Below are positions 1 through 8,505 of a stretch of 64,000 bases of DNA, in pieces. A program made the position numbers and the translations under genes. The notes beneath the pieces were generated by a model, which saw only the letters and a program-made list of their open reading frames with translations, ran no database searches and was not told the DNA's origin. This stretch comes from Pusillimonas sp044464525. GTDB taxonomy: Bacteria; Pseudomonadota; Gammaproteobacteria; Burkholderiales; Burkholderiaceae_B. The stretch lies in assembly GCF_044464525.1 (NCBI RefSeq), contig NZ_JBIQLE010000007.1, positions 74,248 to 138,247 on the forward strand. The letters are read 5' to 3'. Each line of letters starts with the position of its first letter. Position 1 is the stretch's first letter.

Positions 1-1401
1 TTGATTGCCTCGGTGTGCTTTATCCAGTCGCTGAAGGGGCTGTCGCATCCGACCACTTCGATCCGGGGCAATACCTTCGGCATGGCCGGCATGGGCATTG
101 CGGTCCTGACCACGGCGGCGCTGATATGGTCCCAGCTTGGCGAAGGGGCGGTCAGTGGGCTGGGCTGGGTGGTGTTGGGGCTGCTCATCGGCGGCACCAT
201 CGGCACGATCATGGCCAAGCGGGTCGAAATGACCAAAATGCCAGAGCTGGTCGCCTTCATGCACAGCATGATCGGCTTGGCCGCGGTGGCCATCGCCATC
301 GCCATTGTCGCCGAGCCTTCGGCCTTTGGCATTGTGGATGTTCAGGGCGTAATTCCGGTGGGCAACCGTATCGAGCTGTTCCTGGGCTCGGCCATTGGCG
401 CGATCACCTTCTCGGGGTCCGTCATTGCTTTCGGCAAGCTTTCGGGCCGCTATAAGTTTCGCCTGTTCCAGGGGGCGCCCATTGTCTTCTCGGGCCAGCA
501 TTATTTGAACCTGCTGCTTGGCTTGGTGCTGGTCGGCTTTGGCGCCTGGTTTGCCTTGACGCAAAACTGGACGCCCTTCATCTTGCTGACGGTGCTGGCT
601 TTCATATTGGGCCTGCTCATCATCATCCCCATCGGTGGCGCCGACATGCCTGTGGTGGTTTCGATGCTGAACAGCTATTCGGGCTGGGCCGCGGCCGGTA
701 TCGGTTTCTCGTTGAACAATTCCATGCTTATTGTTGCGGGTTCGCTGGTGGGCTCATCGGGCGCGATTCTGTCATACATCATGTGCAAGGCGATGAACCG
801 CTCATTCTTCAATGTAATTTTGGGCGGTTTCGGCAATAGCGGCTCCAGTGCCGCAGCCGCCGGCGACGGGCAGCAGCGTAGCGTCAAGTCGGGCAGCCCG
901 GACGACGCCGCCTTCCTGCTCAGCAATGCCGAGACGGTCATCATCGTGCCCGGCTACGGTCTTGCCGTGGCGCGCGCCCAGCACGCCCTGAAGGAACTCA
1001 CCGAAAAGCTCACCGAGCAGGGCGTGCAAGTGAAGTACGCCATTCACCCGGTTGCCGGTCGCATGCCTGGCCATATGAACGTCCTGCTGGCCGAGGCCGA
1101 GGTCTCGTACGAGCAGGTGTTTGAAATGGACGAGATCAACGGCGAGTTCAGCCAGGCCGACGTGGTGCTGGTGTTGGGCGCCAACGACGTGGTGAACCCC
1201 TCGGCCAAGACCGACCCCAACTCTCCGATCGCCGGCATGCCCATTCTGGAAGCCTACAAGGCGCGATCCGTCATCGTGAACAAGCGGTCGATGGCGTCGG
1301 GCTATGCGGGCCTGGATAACGAGCTGTTCTACATGGACAAGACGATGATGGTATTTGGCGACGCCAAGAAAGTTATCGAAGACATGTTGAAGGCAGCATA
1401 A
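1..1401 (+). CDS. pntB: NAD(P) transhydrogenase subunit beta (5' end outside window)
   Basis: Membrane and NADP-binding subunit of the proton-translocating transhydrogenase, which couples hydride transfer between NADH and NADP+ to proton movement across the inner membrane. The first two thirds are hydrophobic segments. The last third is the soluble NADP(H) domain, with the GYGLAVARAQ nucleotide-binding motif near residue 318 and GANDVVNP near residue 394. The visible protein is about 466 aa, close to the family length, but it opens directly in the IASVCFIQSLKGLSHP part of the first membrane segment. The family normally has about ten more residues, so the real start is probably just before the window and the TTG at position 1 is internal. 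The pntA subunit genes should lie upstream. A hairpin at 1423-1450 follows the stop. Confidence 0.95.
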   Translation: MIASVCFIQSLKGLSHPTTSIRGNTFGMAGMGIAVLTTAALIWSQLGEGAVSGLGWVVLGLLIGGTIGTIMAKRVEMTKMPELVAFMHSMIGLAAVAIAIAIVAEPSAFGIVDVQGVIPVGNRIELFLGSAIGAITFSGSVIAFGKLSGRYKFRLFQGAPIVFSGQHYLNLLLGLVLVGFGAWFALTQNWTPFILLTVLAFILGLLIIIPIGGADMPVVVSMLNSYSGWAAAGIGFSLNNSMLIVAGSLVGSSGAILSYIMCKAMNRSFFNVILGGFGNSGSSAAAAGDGQQRSVKSGSPDDAAFLLSNAETVIIVPGYGLAVARAQHALKELTEKLTEQGVQVKYAIHPVAGRMPGHMNVLLAEAEVSYEQVFEMDEINGEFSQADVVLVLGANDVVNPSAKTDPNSPIAGMPILEAYKARSVIVNKRSMASGYAGLDNELFYMDKTMMVFGDAKKVIEDMLKAA

Positions 1402-1422
1402 CGTTTGACGTGCTTTGTATGG

Positions 1423-1450
1423 CAGGCACCGGTCTTGTGGCCGGTGCCTG
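1423..1450 (+). terminator. hairpin after pntB, probable terminator
   Basis: A perfect 10-bp stem (1423-1432 with 1441-1450) and an 8-nt loop lie 22 bp after the pntB stop. The T-run that follows is weak, so Rho-independence is uncertain. Confidence 0.5.
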
Positions 1451-1689
1451 TTGCATTTGGGCGGCGGGAGTCCGGTGCAAGAGCAGGATCACGTGGAATC
1501 AGTCGAGCAGATGATGGGGCTGACATCCAAGGATCGGGTGAGTCGGGTATCGGGCGAATTAGGCATCGGGGTGAAGCAGGCATCGAAAAATAGGTTAAGC
1601 CGAGCCACGAAAGACCGGGTGGATCAGGCATGGAAGAACCATGCTTTAAAATGGCTGCCTATCAAGAATTGTCCAAGCAGGAGAAAAAT

Positions 1690-2673
1690 TTGAGCACGAA
1701 GATCAGGGTGGGTATTGTCGGTTACGGCAACTTGGGACGGGGGGTCGAAGCGGCCATCATGCAAAATGCCGACATGCAGCTGATTGGCGTCTTCACGCGC
1801 CGCCCGCCGGCACAGGTGCAATTGCTGGGGTCGGCGCCTGTTTTGCATATCGATGAAATTGGCCAGTACCAGGGCAAGATCGACGTTCTGATACTTTGCG
1901 GCGGTTCAAAGAACGACCTGCCCGAGCAGGGGCCGGCGCTGGCGGCTTTGTTCAACACGGTAGACAGCTTCGACACACACGCCAAGGTGCCGCAGTATTT
2001 CGATGCTGTGAACCAATCCGCCGAGGCGGCCGGCAATACGGCCATTATTTCCGTGGGCTGGGACCCAGGCCTGTTCTCTTTGAACCGTTTGTTCGGCGAA
2101 GCGGTATTGCCCGAGGGCGCCACCTATACCTTCTGGGGCAAGGGCTTGAGCCAGGGGCACTCCGATGCCGTGCGCCGCGTGCCGGGCGTGAAGGCCGGCG
2201 TGCAATATACGCTGCCGGTGCCCGAGGCCGTCGAGCGTGTGCGCAATGGCGAGCTGCCCCAGCTTTCCACACGCGAAAAACACAAGCGTGAATGCTACGT
2301 GGTGCTGGAAGAGGGGGCCGACGCCGCCATTGTCGAACAAGCGATCGTGACCATGCCGGATTACTTCGTTGACTACGACACCACGGTGAACTTCATTGAT
2401 GAAGATACCCTGAAGCGCGACCATGCCGCGATGCCGCATGGCGGTTTCGTTATCCGCAGCGGCACCACCGGCCAGGGGAATACTCAAGTGATCGAGTACG
2501 GCTTGAAGCTGCAAAGCAACCCCGAATTTACCGCCAGCGTGCTGGTTGCCTACGCGCGCGCCGCCCACCGAATGAACCAAATGGGCCAGGCCGGCGCCAG
2601 GTCGGTGCTTGACGTGCCGCCGGGGCTGCTATCGTCCAAAAGCGCGGCACAGCTTCGCAAAGAGCTTCTGTAA
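1690..2673 (+). CDS. ddh: meso-diaminopimelate D-dehydrogenase
   Basis: NADPH-dependent enzyme that makes meso-2,6-diaminopimelate from tetrahydrodipicolinate in one step, for lysine and peptidoglycan; cytosolic. The N-terminus has the nucleotide-binding motif GIVGYGNLGRG. Family-typical stretches follow: DVLILCGGS, NTVDSFDTHAK, SVGWDPGLFSLNR, FWGKGLSQGHSDA and PHGGFVIRSG. The C-terminus ends in PPGLLSSKSAAQLRKELL. I chose the TTG at 1690 (LSTKIRVGIVGYG) because AGGAG at 1679-1683 sits 6 nt before it and the resulting 327 aa match the family. In-frame ATGs at 1630 and 1651 would add residues the family lacks. The gene stands alone, with a strong hairpin downstream at 2751-2783. Bacteria with this bypass often also keep the succinylase route, which is not visible here. 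Confidence 0.9.
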   Translation: MSTKIRVGIVGYGNLGRGVEAAIMQNADMQLIGVFTRRPPAQVQLLGSAPVLHIDEIGQYQGKIDVLILCGGSKNDLPEQGPALAALFNTVDSFDTHAKVPQYFDAVNQSAEAAGNTAIISVGWDPGLFSLNRLFGEAVLPEGATYTFWGKGLSQGHSDAVRRVPGVKAGVQYTLPVPEAVERVRNGELPQLSTREKHKRECYVVLEEGADAAIVEQAIVTMPDYFVDYDTTVNFIDEDTLKRDHAAMPHGGFVIRSGTTGQGNTQVIEYGLKLQSNPEFTASVLVAYARAAHRMNQMGQAGARSVLDVPPGLLSSKSAAQLRKELL

Positions 2674-2750
2674 GGCTTTTGACGCCATGGCTGTTGCTTA
2701 CGCCCGCGGATATTTACGGGCGCTTCATAGTGCGCCGAGATTTACCGCAC

Positions 2751-2783
2751 AAAAAAAGCGAGGGCGTGTCCCTCGCTTTTTTT
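2751..2783. terminator. bidirectional Rho-independent terminator
   Basis: GCGAGGG (2758-2764) pairs with CCCTCGC (2770-2776) around a 5-nt loop. Seven A residues lie before the stem and seven T residues after it, so it can end transcription on either strand. It lies about 80 bp after ddh. Confidence 0.85.
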
Positions 2784-2859
2784 GCAAGCTGTCCATCGTC
2801 ACTTTCAAGTGTAAAGACACCCAAGCATTATTTGAAGGCAGGGCAGTTCCACGCTTTTC

Positions 2860-3147
2860 CTGCATACGGCGCATCCGGGCGAAATACTGCGGGAAGATTA
2901 TCTGGCCCCGCTGGGTCTGACGCCTCACGCGCTTTCGAAGGCGCTGTGTGTGCCGCCGGCGCGTGTCAACGACATTGTGCTGGGGCGCCGCGGCGTTACG
3001 CCTGATACCGCCTTGCGGCTGGTGCGGTATTTTGGGGGCGATGCGCAGTCTTGGTTGAATCTTCAGCAGGCCTACGACCTGAAAACCGCTGAAAAGACCG
3101 CGCTGCCCCGCATATTGAAAGAGGTGAAGCCGCTGCTTACTCGATAG
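2860..3147 (+). CDS. HigA-family HTH antitoxin, orphan, start unclear
   Basis: Reading in this frame gives HPGEILREDYLAPLGLTPHA, then a helix-turn-helix (KALCVPPARVNDIVLGRRG) and TPDTALRLVRYFGGDAQSW, the typical HigA/VapI antitoxin layout of 95-100 aa. HigA proteins bind DNA and neutralise a HigB mRNA interferase. No HigB gene is present upstream, where it usually lies. No ATG, GTG or TTG occurs between an in-frame stop at 2833-2835 and the HPGEIL motif, so translation would have to start at a rare codon such as the CTG at 2860, or the gene has lost its start. An ATG at 2950 would cut the HTH. The stop overlaps the end of the convergent pobA by 11 bp. Family assignment is firm; functionality is doubtful. 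Confidence 0.6.
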   Translation: MHTAHPGEILREDYLAPLGLTPHALSKALCVPPARVNDIVLGRRGVTPDTALRLVRYFGGDAQSWLNLQQAYDLKTAEKTALPRILKEVKPLLTR

Positions 3148-4318
3148 GCTCGTACGGCAGGCCCACGTAGTTTTCGGCGATGTTGGTCAGCCCGGCTTCC
3201 GAACTGGTGTAGTAGTCGAGCTCGGCAAGTTGGATGCGCTTGCCGAAGCCGTCGTCCGAGAACTTGTGCAGCATGGATGTCATCCACCACGAGAAGCGCT
3301 CGGCCTTCCAGATGCGACGCAGGGCGATCTCAGAATACTTGTCCAGCAGGTCGGTGCGGTTTTCCTTGTAGGTCTTGAGCAAAATGCGGTAAAGGGTAGA
3401 GACGTCGCTGGCGGCCAGGTTGAGGCCCTTGGCGCCGGTGGGGGGCACGATGTGCGCGGCGTCGCCCACCAGGAACATATTGCCGAACTTCATGGGCTCG
3501 GTGACAAAGCTGCGCAGCGGAGCGATGCTTTTTTCAATCGAGGGGCCTGTAACCAGGCGGTCGGCGGCCACTTTGGGAATGCGGGTTTTAAGTTCTTCCC
3601 AGAACCGGTCGTCGGACCAGTCTTCGATTTTCTCGTCGAGGCCAACCTGCACGTAATAGCGGCTAAGTGTCAGGGAACGCTGGCTGCACAGGGCGAAACC
3701 ACGCTCGTGGTTGGCATAGATGAGCTCGTCGTACACGGGGGGCGTTTCCGACAGAATGCCCAGCCAGCCAAAGGGGTAGACGCGTTCGAAGGTTTCGATC
3801 TTGTCCTTGGGAGCCGTTTGGCGGGATACGCCATGAAAGCCGTCGCAGCCGGCGATGTAGTCGCATTCGAGTTCGACTTTCTGGCCGTCTTTGACGAAGG
3901 TGACGCGGGGCTTGTCGGAATAGATGTCGTGCAGTTGCACGTCTTCGGCTTCGTAGATGGAAACGCCGCCTTCACGCTTGCGTGCGTCCATGAGGTCTTG
4001 AGTGACTTCGGTTTGCCCATAGACCATAACCGTTTGGCCGTTGGCGTGCTTCTTGAAATCCACCCGGTGCATTTCGTTGTTGAAGGCCAGGTACACGCCT
4101 TCGTGGACGTGGCCTTCGCGGTCCATGCGCTCGCTGGCCTTGGCCTCGCGCAGCAAATCGACCATGCCCTGCTCAAGCACGCCGGCGCGGATGCGGCTCA
4201 GGACATACTCGGGCGAGCGACGCTCTAGGATGACAGTGTCGATACCTTGATGATGCAAAAGCTGGCCCAGCAGCAGGCCCGAAGGGCCGGCGCCGATGAT
4301 GGCGACTTGGGTTTTCAT
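3137..4318 (-). CDS. pobA: 4-hydroxybenzoate 3-monooxygenase
   Basis: FAD flavoprotein that uses NADPH and O2 to hydroxylate 4-hydroxybenzoate to protocatechuate, the entry step to the pca genes further right. The N-terminus has the FAD motif GAGPSGLLLG, followed by SPEYVLSRIRAGVLEQG. A DG-type motif (CDGFHGVSR) lies mid-protein, with substrate-site residues in RSLTLSRYYVQV. The second FAD motif, GDAAHIVPPTGAKGLNLA, falls near residues 286-303. At 393 aa it matches characterised PobA. The ATG at 4318 is preceded by AGGAGA; an upstream start 36 bp earlier would add a non-conserved extension. It is divergent from the AraC-type regulator at 4485, the usual pobA/pobR layout. Confidence 0.95.
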   Translation of the reverse strand: MKTQVAIIGAGPSGLLLGQLLHHQGIDTVILERRSPEYVLSRIRAGVLEQGMVDLLREAKASERMDREGHVHEGVYLAFNNEMHRVDFKKHANGQTVMVYGQTEVTQDLMDARKREGGVSIYEAEDVQLHDIYSDKPRVTFVKDGQKVELECDYIAGCDGFHGVSRQTAPKDKIETFERVYPFGWLGILSETPPVYDELIYANHERGFALCSQRSLTLSRYYVQVGLDEKIEDWSDDRFWEELKTRIPKVAADRLVTGPSIEKSIAPLRSFVTEPMKFGNMFLVGDAAHIVPPTGAKGLNLAASDVSTLYRILLKTYKENRTDLLDKYSEIALRRIWKAERFSWWMTSMLHKFSDDGFGKRIQLAELDYYTSSEAGLTNIAENYVGLPYEPIE

Positions 4319-4484
4319 GAGCGTCTCCTGACGTAACGGCGGGCTGAAGCCCACACGGGCTTATGACGGAAATTCGTTAAACGGCCCAAAGCGGCCGGTC
4401 AATTGCAATAATGGCCCGGATCGCGCCGGGAGGGAATGCATTTCTGCCTATAATAATTGTACTTTTCGAAAATATGACAAATTT

Positions 4485-5372
4485 ATGCCTACTACTGCAT
4501 CCGTACCGGTTTACCAGCTTTACGGTGAGCGCGAGCGTTGGCCCACGCCCGATATGGTTCATTGCGAGCTTATTGCCGACAGAAGCAAATTGCACGATTG
4601 GCAGATCAAGCTTCATCAACACCACGGCCTGATACAGATGCTTTATCTGAAGGGCGGTGATGCGCGTGTGGGGCTGGACGGCGGTCACCATGATATGTGC
4701 GCAGGTCAATTGGTGGTGGTGCCCCAGATGTGCGTGCATGGCTTTCGTTTTGCACCCAACGCTGTGGGCCACGTGGTTACCCTGGGCTACCCGCTGGCCA
4801 ATCGGCTGGCCCTTGCCATCGACGATGCCGGGGTGTTGCCGCCTACACCGCATATCTATACGGTCGCCGCTGAAGATTGCGCGCGCATAGACATGGCCTT
4901 CGACACCCTGCAGGATGAATACCTTGGCAACCGGCCTCATCGCAATGCCATAATCGAAGCGATGCTGACCACCTTGCTGGTATGGGCGGGACGACAGCGT
5001 GAGCGCACCTCAGCCGAGCCGGCGCAGTCAGCGGACAGGGGGCGGCGTCATTTTTCCACGTTCAACAAACTGATCGAGGAACACTACGCCGAGCAATGGT
5101 CGGTCGAGCAATACGCGCGTGCCATTGGCATTACGGCGGCCCATCTCAATAATCTGTGCAGACAGATCGTGGGGCATACCGCCCTGGAATTGATTCACCA
5201 GCGTGTGGTGCTGGCGGCCAAGCGTAACCTGGTTTATACCTCGATGACGGTCAGCGTGGTCTCCCATACGCTGGGCTTTTCCGACCCAGCCTATTTCACG
5301 CGGTTTTTCAAGCGGGAAGTGGGGGTGTCGCCCAAAGAGTTCAGGCGACAGGCGGCTACTCTGCTCGAGTAG
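4485..5372 (+). CDS. pobR: AraC-family regulator, probable PobR
   Basis: A 295-aa regulator with an N-terminal cupin-like sensing region (HQHHGLIQMLYLKGG, then QLVVVPQMCVHGF) and a C-terminal double helix-turn-helix. The HTH part includes ARAIGITAAHLNNLCRQIVG and ends with GFSDPAYFTRFFKREVGVSPKEFR, the AraC signature. Its position divergent from pobA, with a 166-bp shared intergenic region, makes 4-hydroxybenzoate-dependent activation of pobA the likely role; this is inferred from the known PobR arrangement. No strong Shine-Dalgarno is visible before the ATG. Its 3' end converges on the binding-protein gene at 5395. Confidence 0.85.
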   Translation: MPTTASVPVYQLYGERERWPTPDMVHCELIADRSKLHDWQIKLHQHHGLIQMLYLKGGDARVGLDGGHHDMCAGQLVVVPQMCVHGFRFAPNAVGHVVTLGYPLANRLALAIDDAGVLPPTPHIYTVAAEDCARIDMAFDTLQDEYLGNRPHRNAIIEAMLTTLLVWAGRQRERTSAEPAQSADRGRRHFSTFNKLIEEHYAEQWSVEQYARAIGITAAHLNNLCRQIVGHTALELIHQRVVLAAKRNLVYTSMTVSVVSHTLGFSDPAYFTRFFKREVGVSPKEFRRQAATLLE

Positions 5373-5394
5373 CCGCTTCAAAAAGAGCGCGAGC

Positions 5395-6561
5395 TTATTC
5401 CTTGCCCGGATCGCGATAATTCTTCAGGGAGTCATCAATCTCCACATTGACCAGCTTGCCCTCCTGACGTTCGACCTGCCGGATGTAGATGGTCTGGTTG
5501 ATGTCACGGGTGCCGGCGTCTATGGTGACCGGCCCTCGCGGACTGACGAACGAGATGCCGCGCACCGCTTGCATGAACGCCTCGGCTGACGTGTCGCCGC
5601 CGGTCTTTTTCAGGGTTTCGTCGATGATTCGCATTCCATCGTAGCCGCCTACCGACATGAAATTGGGGCGGTCGTTGGGGTAGGCTTTGTAGTAAGCGTC
5701 TGTATAAGCCTTGTTTTCCGCAGACTCATGCACTTCGGAGTAGTGATGCGCGGTTATTAGACCCAAGGCGGCATCGCCCATGGCGTCGATGCTGTCCTCG
5801 TCGGTCATGTCGCCGGTGGCGATGACGCGAATTCCCTCGGCGGCCAGGCCGCGCTCTTGGAAGCCTTTCAGGAAGGCAACGGGCAGTTCGCCGGCGGGCA
5901 GGAAAAGAAACACCACGTCGGGCTTGACGTCCTTGATGCGCTGCAAGAATGGGGCGAAGTCGGGACTATGCAGAGGCACGCGTATCTGGCCTACGATTTC
6001 GCCGCCGGCCTCGGTGTAGCTCTTCTGGAAGTAGCCTTCAGCGTCATATCCCGGGCCAAAATCCGCCACAAGGGTGATGGCTTTTTTCAGGTTGTTCTGT
6101 ATCGCCCACGGCCCCAACGGGACGGTGTACTGTGCAACGGTTGCCGAGCTGCGCACGATGTTCGGCGAACGTGTTGTGAGGCTTGATGTGCCGGCGTTCA
6201 TGACTATCATGGGCTTGTTGCCGCTGGTGGCAACGGCGGCGGCTGCGACTGCGCCGGGTGTCATGGCGAAGCCGGCCAGAATATCCACGTTGTCTCGTAC
6301 GATCAGCTCTTGCGCCAAGCGTCGGCTGATCTCGGGCGCCGCCCCAGTATCGTCCTTAAGTATCACCTCTACCTTTCTGCCGTCGAGGGTGTTGTCATGC
6401 TGTTGAAGATACAGCCTTACCCCATGCTCGATTTGTTTTCCGTAGCCGGAAAACACACCCGACATGGGCAGGACAAGCCCGACGCGCAGCGGCTCGGCGG
6501 CGGCGCCATTGCCCGCCAGGGCGCCCAGGGCCAAAGCGGCCAGTAAATGACGCAGTTTCAT
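5395..6561 (-). CDS. ABC-type substrate-binding protein, LivK type (aromatic acid uptake?)
   Basis: Periplasmic binding protein of the branched-chain amino acid type (Peripla_BP_6), 388 aa. A Sec signal peptide (MKLRHLLAALALGALAGNGAAA) precedes mature PLRVGLVLPMSGVFSGYGKQ. The two-lobe fold shows in DDTGAAPEISRRLAQEL, PMIVMNAGTSSL, VADFGPGYDAEGYF and NFMSVGGYDGM. It is a divergent paralogue of the two proteins at 19.3 and 20.7 kb. No permease or ATPase gene is next to it, so it must share a transporter encoded elsewhere or act otherwise. Its place between pobR and a FAD monooxygenase suggests it binds an aromatic acid; that is inference from context. Confidence 0.85.
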   Translation of the reverse strand: MKLRHLLAALALGALAGNGAAAEPLRVGLVLPMSGVFSGYGKQIEHGVRLYLQQHDNTLDGRKVEVILKDDTGAAPEISRRLAQELIVRDNVDILAGFAMTPGAVAAAAVATSGNKPMIVMNAGTSSLTTRSPNIVRSSATVAQYTVPLGPWAIQNNLKKAITLVADFGPGYDAEGYFQKSYTEAGGEIVGQIRVPLHSPDFAPFLQRIKDVKPDVVFLFLPAGELPVAFLKGFQERGLAAEGIRVIATGDMTDEDSIDAMGDAALGLITAHHYSEVHESAENKAYTDAYYKAYPNDRPNFMSVGGYDGMRIIDETLKKTGGDTSAEAFMQAVRGISFVSPRGPVTIDAGTRDINQTIYIRQVERQEGKLVNVEIDDSLKNYRDPGKE

Positions 6562-6657
6562 GATGAGTCTCCTTAAGGGTTGTTCGAGATCGTTGTACGT
6601 TGGGGCTTATGTTTTTATTGTTCAGACTGCAGCTTTTCGTGCCGGTTTTTCCCTAGT

Positions 6658-8298
6658 TCAGGCATGGGCGAAGCCCAAGTTGCGATTCAATGCGGTAGCA
6701 AAGCCGTCATCAAGGCGATTGCCGCGCCAGGCGATATGCTGGTCGGGGCGAATCAGCGCATAGTCGGCGCCATATAGGTCTCTTGCGGCATCGTTATTTA
6801 TCTGTAGTTCTTTCAGCGGGAGCTTATTCAGGGCCTTTTCCGTTTCAGTGGCTGTCGCAGATTGCCCCATGTTCAACAGGGTAAAGCCGTGGCCGAAGCG
6901 GTCGAACAATGAGCTTCCGTCGCTCAGCCAGACGTGCGGAGCACGGTGGCCTGGGCGTCCGCAGGGCAAGTAGAGGTTCGCGGTGTCCGGTGGGGCGCAG
7001 CCCGGTTCGGCGGCAACTATGGGCGACTCCTCGTACCGCGCGCCCAGGTGTACGCCCGGAATGGAGAATTCCTTGTAGGCATGAAAACCCAGATAGCTTC
7101 CCAGCGCGTTGCGCGACGCGTTTCCGGTAGGGGTGTCGGCTTCGATATCGGCAGGTATGGGCGTGTGGCCTATGCTGTCGGCGAACTGGCGTGCAAAGCC
7201 GGTATTGCGAAATGCCGCTGGACGACGCTCGGCCTCATAGCTTTCAAGCAGGTCGGGGCCGCCGTAGCCCTTGATCGCGGCCTCCAGTTTCCAGGCCAGG
7301 TTTGCAGCGTCTTCAATACCGGTGTTGTAGCCAAGCCCGCCGGTCGGGGTAAATAGATGGGCTGCGTCGCCGGCCAGGAATACTCTGCCGGTGTGCATGC
7401 GTTCGGCCACCAATGCAAAGCCGGCGGTCCACGCGGAATTGCTGATTAGTTCGAAAGGCAGGTTGGCGCCGACCGCCGTTGCGATGCGACGACCGACGTC
7501 GTCGTCATCAGGTTGTTGCCCTTCGGACAGCTGGATATTGATAATGAAACGGCTTTGACCGTCTACCGAGACGATCAGCGAGCGTTGATCAGCATTCAAG
7601 GTCCAGTATTGCCATGCGCGTTTCCCTTTTACGCGGTCGTATAGCGCAGGCGCGCTAAAGTACGCGGCGGCCATGCGTCCGCCCATGAAACCGCGCTTTT
7701 CGCCCGACGTGCCGGCATAATGCAAACCCATCAGTGAACGCACTGTGCTGCGCGGACCGTCGCAGCCGACCAAGTACCGGGCGCGGCAATGTTTGACCGC
7801 GCCGTCCGCCCCCACGATTTCCGCCACGACGCTCTGGTCATCTTGTGTGACGTTCTGAACAGTAGACAGGTATTGCACACGATTGTGGGCATGGCTTTGC
7901 GCAGCGCGCAGCAGCACGGGTTCGACATAAAGCTGTGAGCAGCGGTGCGGCAGTTCGGGCGTGGGCCACAACGACTCGAGCTCGCGCAGACGGTTGGCGG
8001 CGAATGAGGACGATGGTTGCTGGAAACGTGCCAGTTCGTATGTGGACAAGCGCGTGAAATAAGCAACGTCGGTGGGGTGGTCGGGGGGCAGTCCGAGACC
8101 GCGTATTTCGGCTGCAAGGCCTAGTCGGCGGTAGTGCTCCATGGTGCGTGCGCTGTTGGCGTTGGCCGCCGGGTGCGTGCTGGTACCGGGCTTATCGTCG
8201 AAAACGTGCGTTGATATGCCGCGCATGCCCAACTCGGCAGCCAGAAACAGGCCTACCGGTCCGCCCCCGACGATGATGACGTCGCAATCGAAATTCAT
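6658..8298 (-). CDS. FAD-dependent aromatic-ring monooxygenase
   Basis: A 546-aa member of the flavoprotein hydroxylase family of MhpA, PheA and TetX. The N-terminal FAD motif is VIIVGGGPVGLFLAAELG. A central YLVGCDGPRSTVRSLMG carries the DG motif. GRVFLAGDAAHLFTPTGGLG supplies the ribityl-binding GD. The C-terminal 150 residues look like the thioredoxin-like tail of phenol-hydroxylase-type enzymes. I placed the start at the ATG at 8298, which has GGAGC upstream; a longer reading would add 12 residues. It is divergent from a LysR regulator at 8506 that probably controls it. The substrate cannot be read from the sequence; an aromatic or phenolic acid fits the neighbourhood. Confidence 0.85.
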   Translation of the reverse strand: MNFDCDVIIVGGGPVGLFLAAELGMRGISTHVFDDKPGTSTHPAANANSARTMEHYRRLGLAAEIRGLGLPPDHPTDVAYFTRLSTYELARFQQPSSSFAANRLRELESLWPTPELPHRCSQLYVEPVLLRAAQSHAHNRVQYLSTVQNVTQDDQSVVAEIVGADGAVKHCRARYLVGCDGPRSTVRSLMGLHYAGTSGEKRGFMGGRMAAAYFSAPALYDRVKGKRAWQYWTLNADQRSLIVSVDGQSRFIINIQLSEGQQPDDDDVGRRIATAVGANLPFELISNSAWTAGFALVAERMHTGRVFLAGDAAHLFTPTGGLGYNTGIEDAANLAWKLEAAIKGYGGPDLLESYEAERRPAAFRNTGFARQFADSIGHTPIPADIEADTPTGNASRNALGSYLGFHAYKEFSIPGVHLGARYEESPIVAAEPGCAPPDTANLYLPCGRPGHRAPHVWLSDGSSLFDRFGHGFTLLNMGQSATATETEKALNKLPLKELQINNDAARDLYGADYALIRPDQHIAWRGNRLDDGFATALNRNLGFAHA

Positions 8299-8505
8299 GC
8301 TCGCTCCACTGCTGTGAGTAATCCAAAATGTCACCGCACAATGTTGAGGCGGTTGAATAGCAGTGTGCGGCTGTCAGGACTATGTGTCTATATAATGGCT
8401 ATCATTGTTTATATGCATTTAATTCATTATCGGCTTGGCCAAGTGTTGAACAGCCCATACTGACGAGGGTGCGCCTGCGAGCGCACTGGCACATGAGAGA
8501 ACGAA

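Noticed and set aside
1405..1693. Short frames between pntB and ddh
   Set aside because: They overlap the pntB terminator and the ddh ribosome site, are Arg/Gly-rich and have no family pattern.
3230..4228. 332-codon frame opposite pobA
   Set aside because: Antisense shadow; pobA is certain.
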